Below are positions 13,451 through 13,760 of a stretch of 13,760 nt of DNA, piece by piece. Origin of the DNA: Nitrospinota bacterium (GTDB taxonomy: Bacteria; JADFOP01); NCBI GenBank assembly GCA_022562795.1, contig JADFOP010000050.1, positions 1 to 13,760 on the forward strand, in the 5' to 3' direction. Position 1 is the first letter of the stretch; each line of letters begins with the position of its first letter. The translations under genes and the position numbers were made by a program. Below the pieces are notes generated by a model, which was not told the origin of the DNA, did not search any database, and saw only the letters and a program-made list of their open reading frames with translations.

Positions 13451-13760
13451 CGCTGCCCGTCCGACCCATTCCACCGACTGAGCGATGTTGATGGGGACGC
13501 CCTCGCCGCGAGCATGCATGGCCCCCAATTGGAACTGCGCCCCGACGTGGCCCTGGGCCGCGGCCCGCTGGAACCACCGTGCGGCCTCGGCGTCGTCCTC
13601 GGGAACCCCCCGGCCCAGCGCGTACATTTCCCCGAGCTGGAATTGCGCCTCCGGATTCCCGGCCTCCACCAAGGGCTCCAGGATGCGGAGCACCCGCTCG
13701 AAGCGCCCGCGTTCGTAAGCGCTCCGGGCACTTTCCAGATCGGTGGGCCAAACCGCCCAT
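13367..13760 (-). CDS. Sel1-repeat (TPR-like) protein, 5' partial and interrupted
   Basis: The gene enters from the right edge, so its start and probably a signal peptide are missing. The visible part begins WAVWPTDLESARSAYERGRF and continues into Sel1-like repeats: PEAQFQLGEMYALGRGVPED then AEAARWFQRAAAQGH, and GAQFQLGAMHARGEGVP then AQSVEWVGRAAL. Such helical repeats act as protein-interaction scaffolds, often in the periplasm. Clear repeat homology stops at about 13452, exactly where the GTTGGGT core begins. The frame then runs into the cassette to a stop at 13367, giving a foreign tail of about 27 residues. The remainder of the gene is not found downstream. Confidence 0.8.
   Translation of the reverse strand, partial: WAVWPTDLESARSAYERGRFERVLRILEPLVEAGNPEAQFQLGEMYALGRGVPEDDAEAARWFQRAAAQGHVGAQFQLGAMHARGEGVPINIAQSVEWVGRAALGGTVEHHERNRCTGSILQCLHWPQVQ
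13445..13451 (-). promoter_or_regulatory. GTTRRRY core site at the cassette boundary
   Basis: On the minus strand GTTGGGT (13451-13445) fits the integron core GTTRRRY. The Sel1-repeat reading ends and the cassette sequence starts at the expected cut between G (13451) and TT. No attC or obvious attI structure lies upstream of it, so the target could be a non-classical genomic site inside the Sel1 gene. Confidence 0.5.

Noticed and set aside
1-13760. CRISPR arrays, tRNA or rRNA genes, insertion sequences, replication origin
   Set aside because: I saw no regularly spaced repeats, tRNA-like cloverleaf, rRNA sequence, transposase or DnaA-box cluster.

Overview
The window reads as a composite of at least three stretches, not one ordinary chromosome segment. 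Bases 1 to about 2,940 look alphaproteobacterial, probably Sphingomonadales. They carry a complete class I ribonucleotide reductase alpha subunit (nrdA, minus strand), its leader, and a broken alpha/beta-hydrolase tail. Next comes a fragment of about 245 bp from the C-terminal part of a TatD-family nuclease on the plus strand. It is joined directly to the 3' end of a truncated metal-efflux permease gene on the minus strand.

Bases of about 3,190 to 12,720 look like a continuous piece of a GC-rich, uncultivated Gram-negative bacterium. The genes are tightly packed, often overlapping, have clear Shine-Dalgarno sequences and frequently use GTG or TTG starts. I cannot name the phylum. On the minus strand, from right to left, lie rlmI, a family 2 glycosyltransferase, a ParB-like protein, an SPL-like radical SAM enzyme and an 83-residue protein. 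This run behaves as one operon and ends at a strong intrinsic terminator (5777-5815). Beyond it are a lipoprotein gene, a Rho-N-domain protein gene, and a metal-responsive arsR-type regulator followed by its efflux permease. Promoter-like sequences at 10244-10325 separate the rlmI operon from a divergent plus-strand run: a YtcJ-like amidohydrolase, a nucleoside phosphorylase, and a second glycosyltransferase that has lost its middle.

Bases 12,813 to 13,760 differ again. A 5'-partial Sel1-repeat gene enters from the right edge on the minus strand and is interrupted at a GTTGGGT heptamer. The next 447 bp look like an integron gene cassette. They hold one 129-codon gene of unknown function whose stop codon lies in an attC-like inverted repeat. 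An AT-rich orphan stretch separates this from the broken glycosyltransferase. No integron integrase is visible.

The main cautions are the junctions near 2,945, 3,190, 12,723 and 12,815. They may be assembly or amplification chimeras, so linkage across them should not be trusted. The most interesting items are the cassette-like insertion in the Sel1 gene, the translationally coupled ParB / SPL-like radical SAM / small-protein module, and the dyad-rich promoter of the metal-efflux genes.
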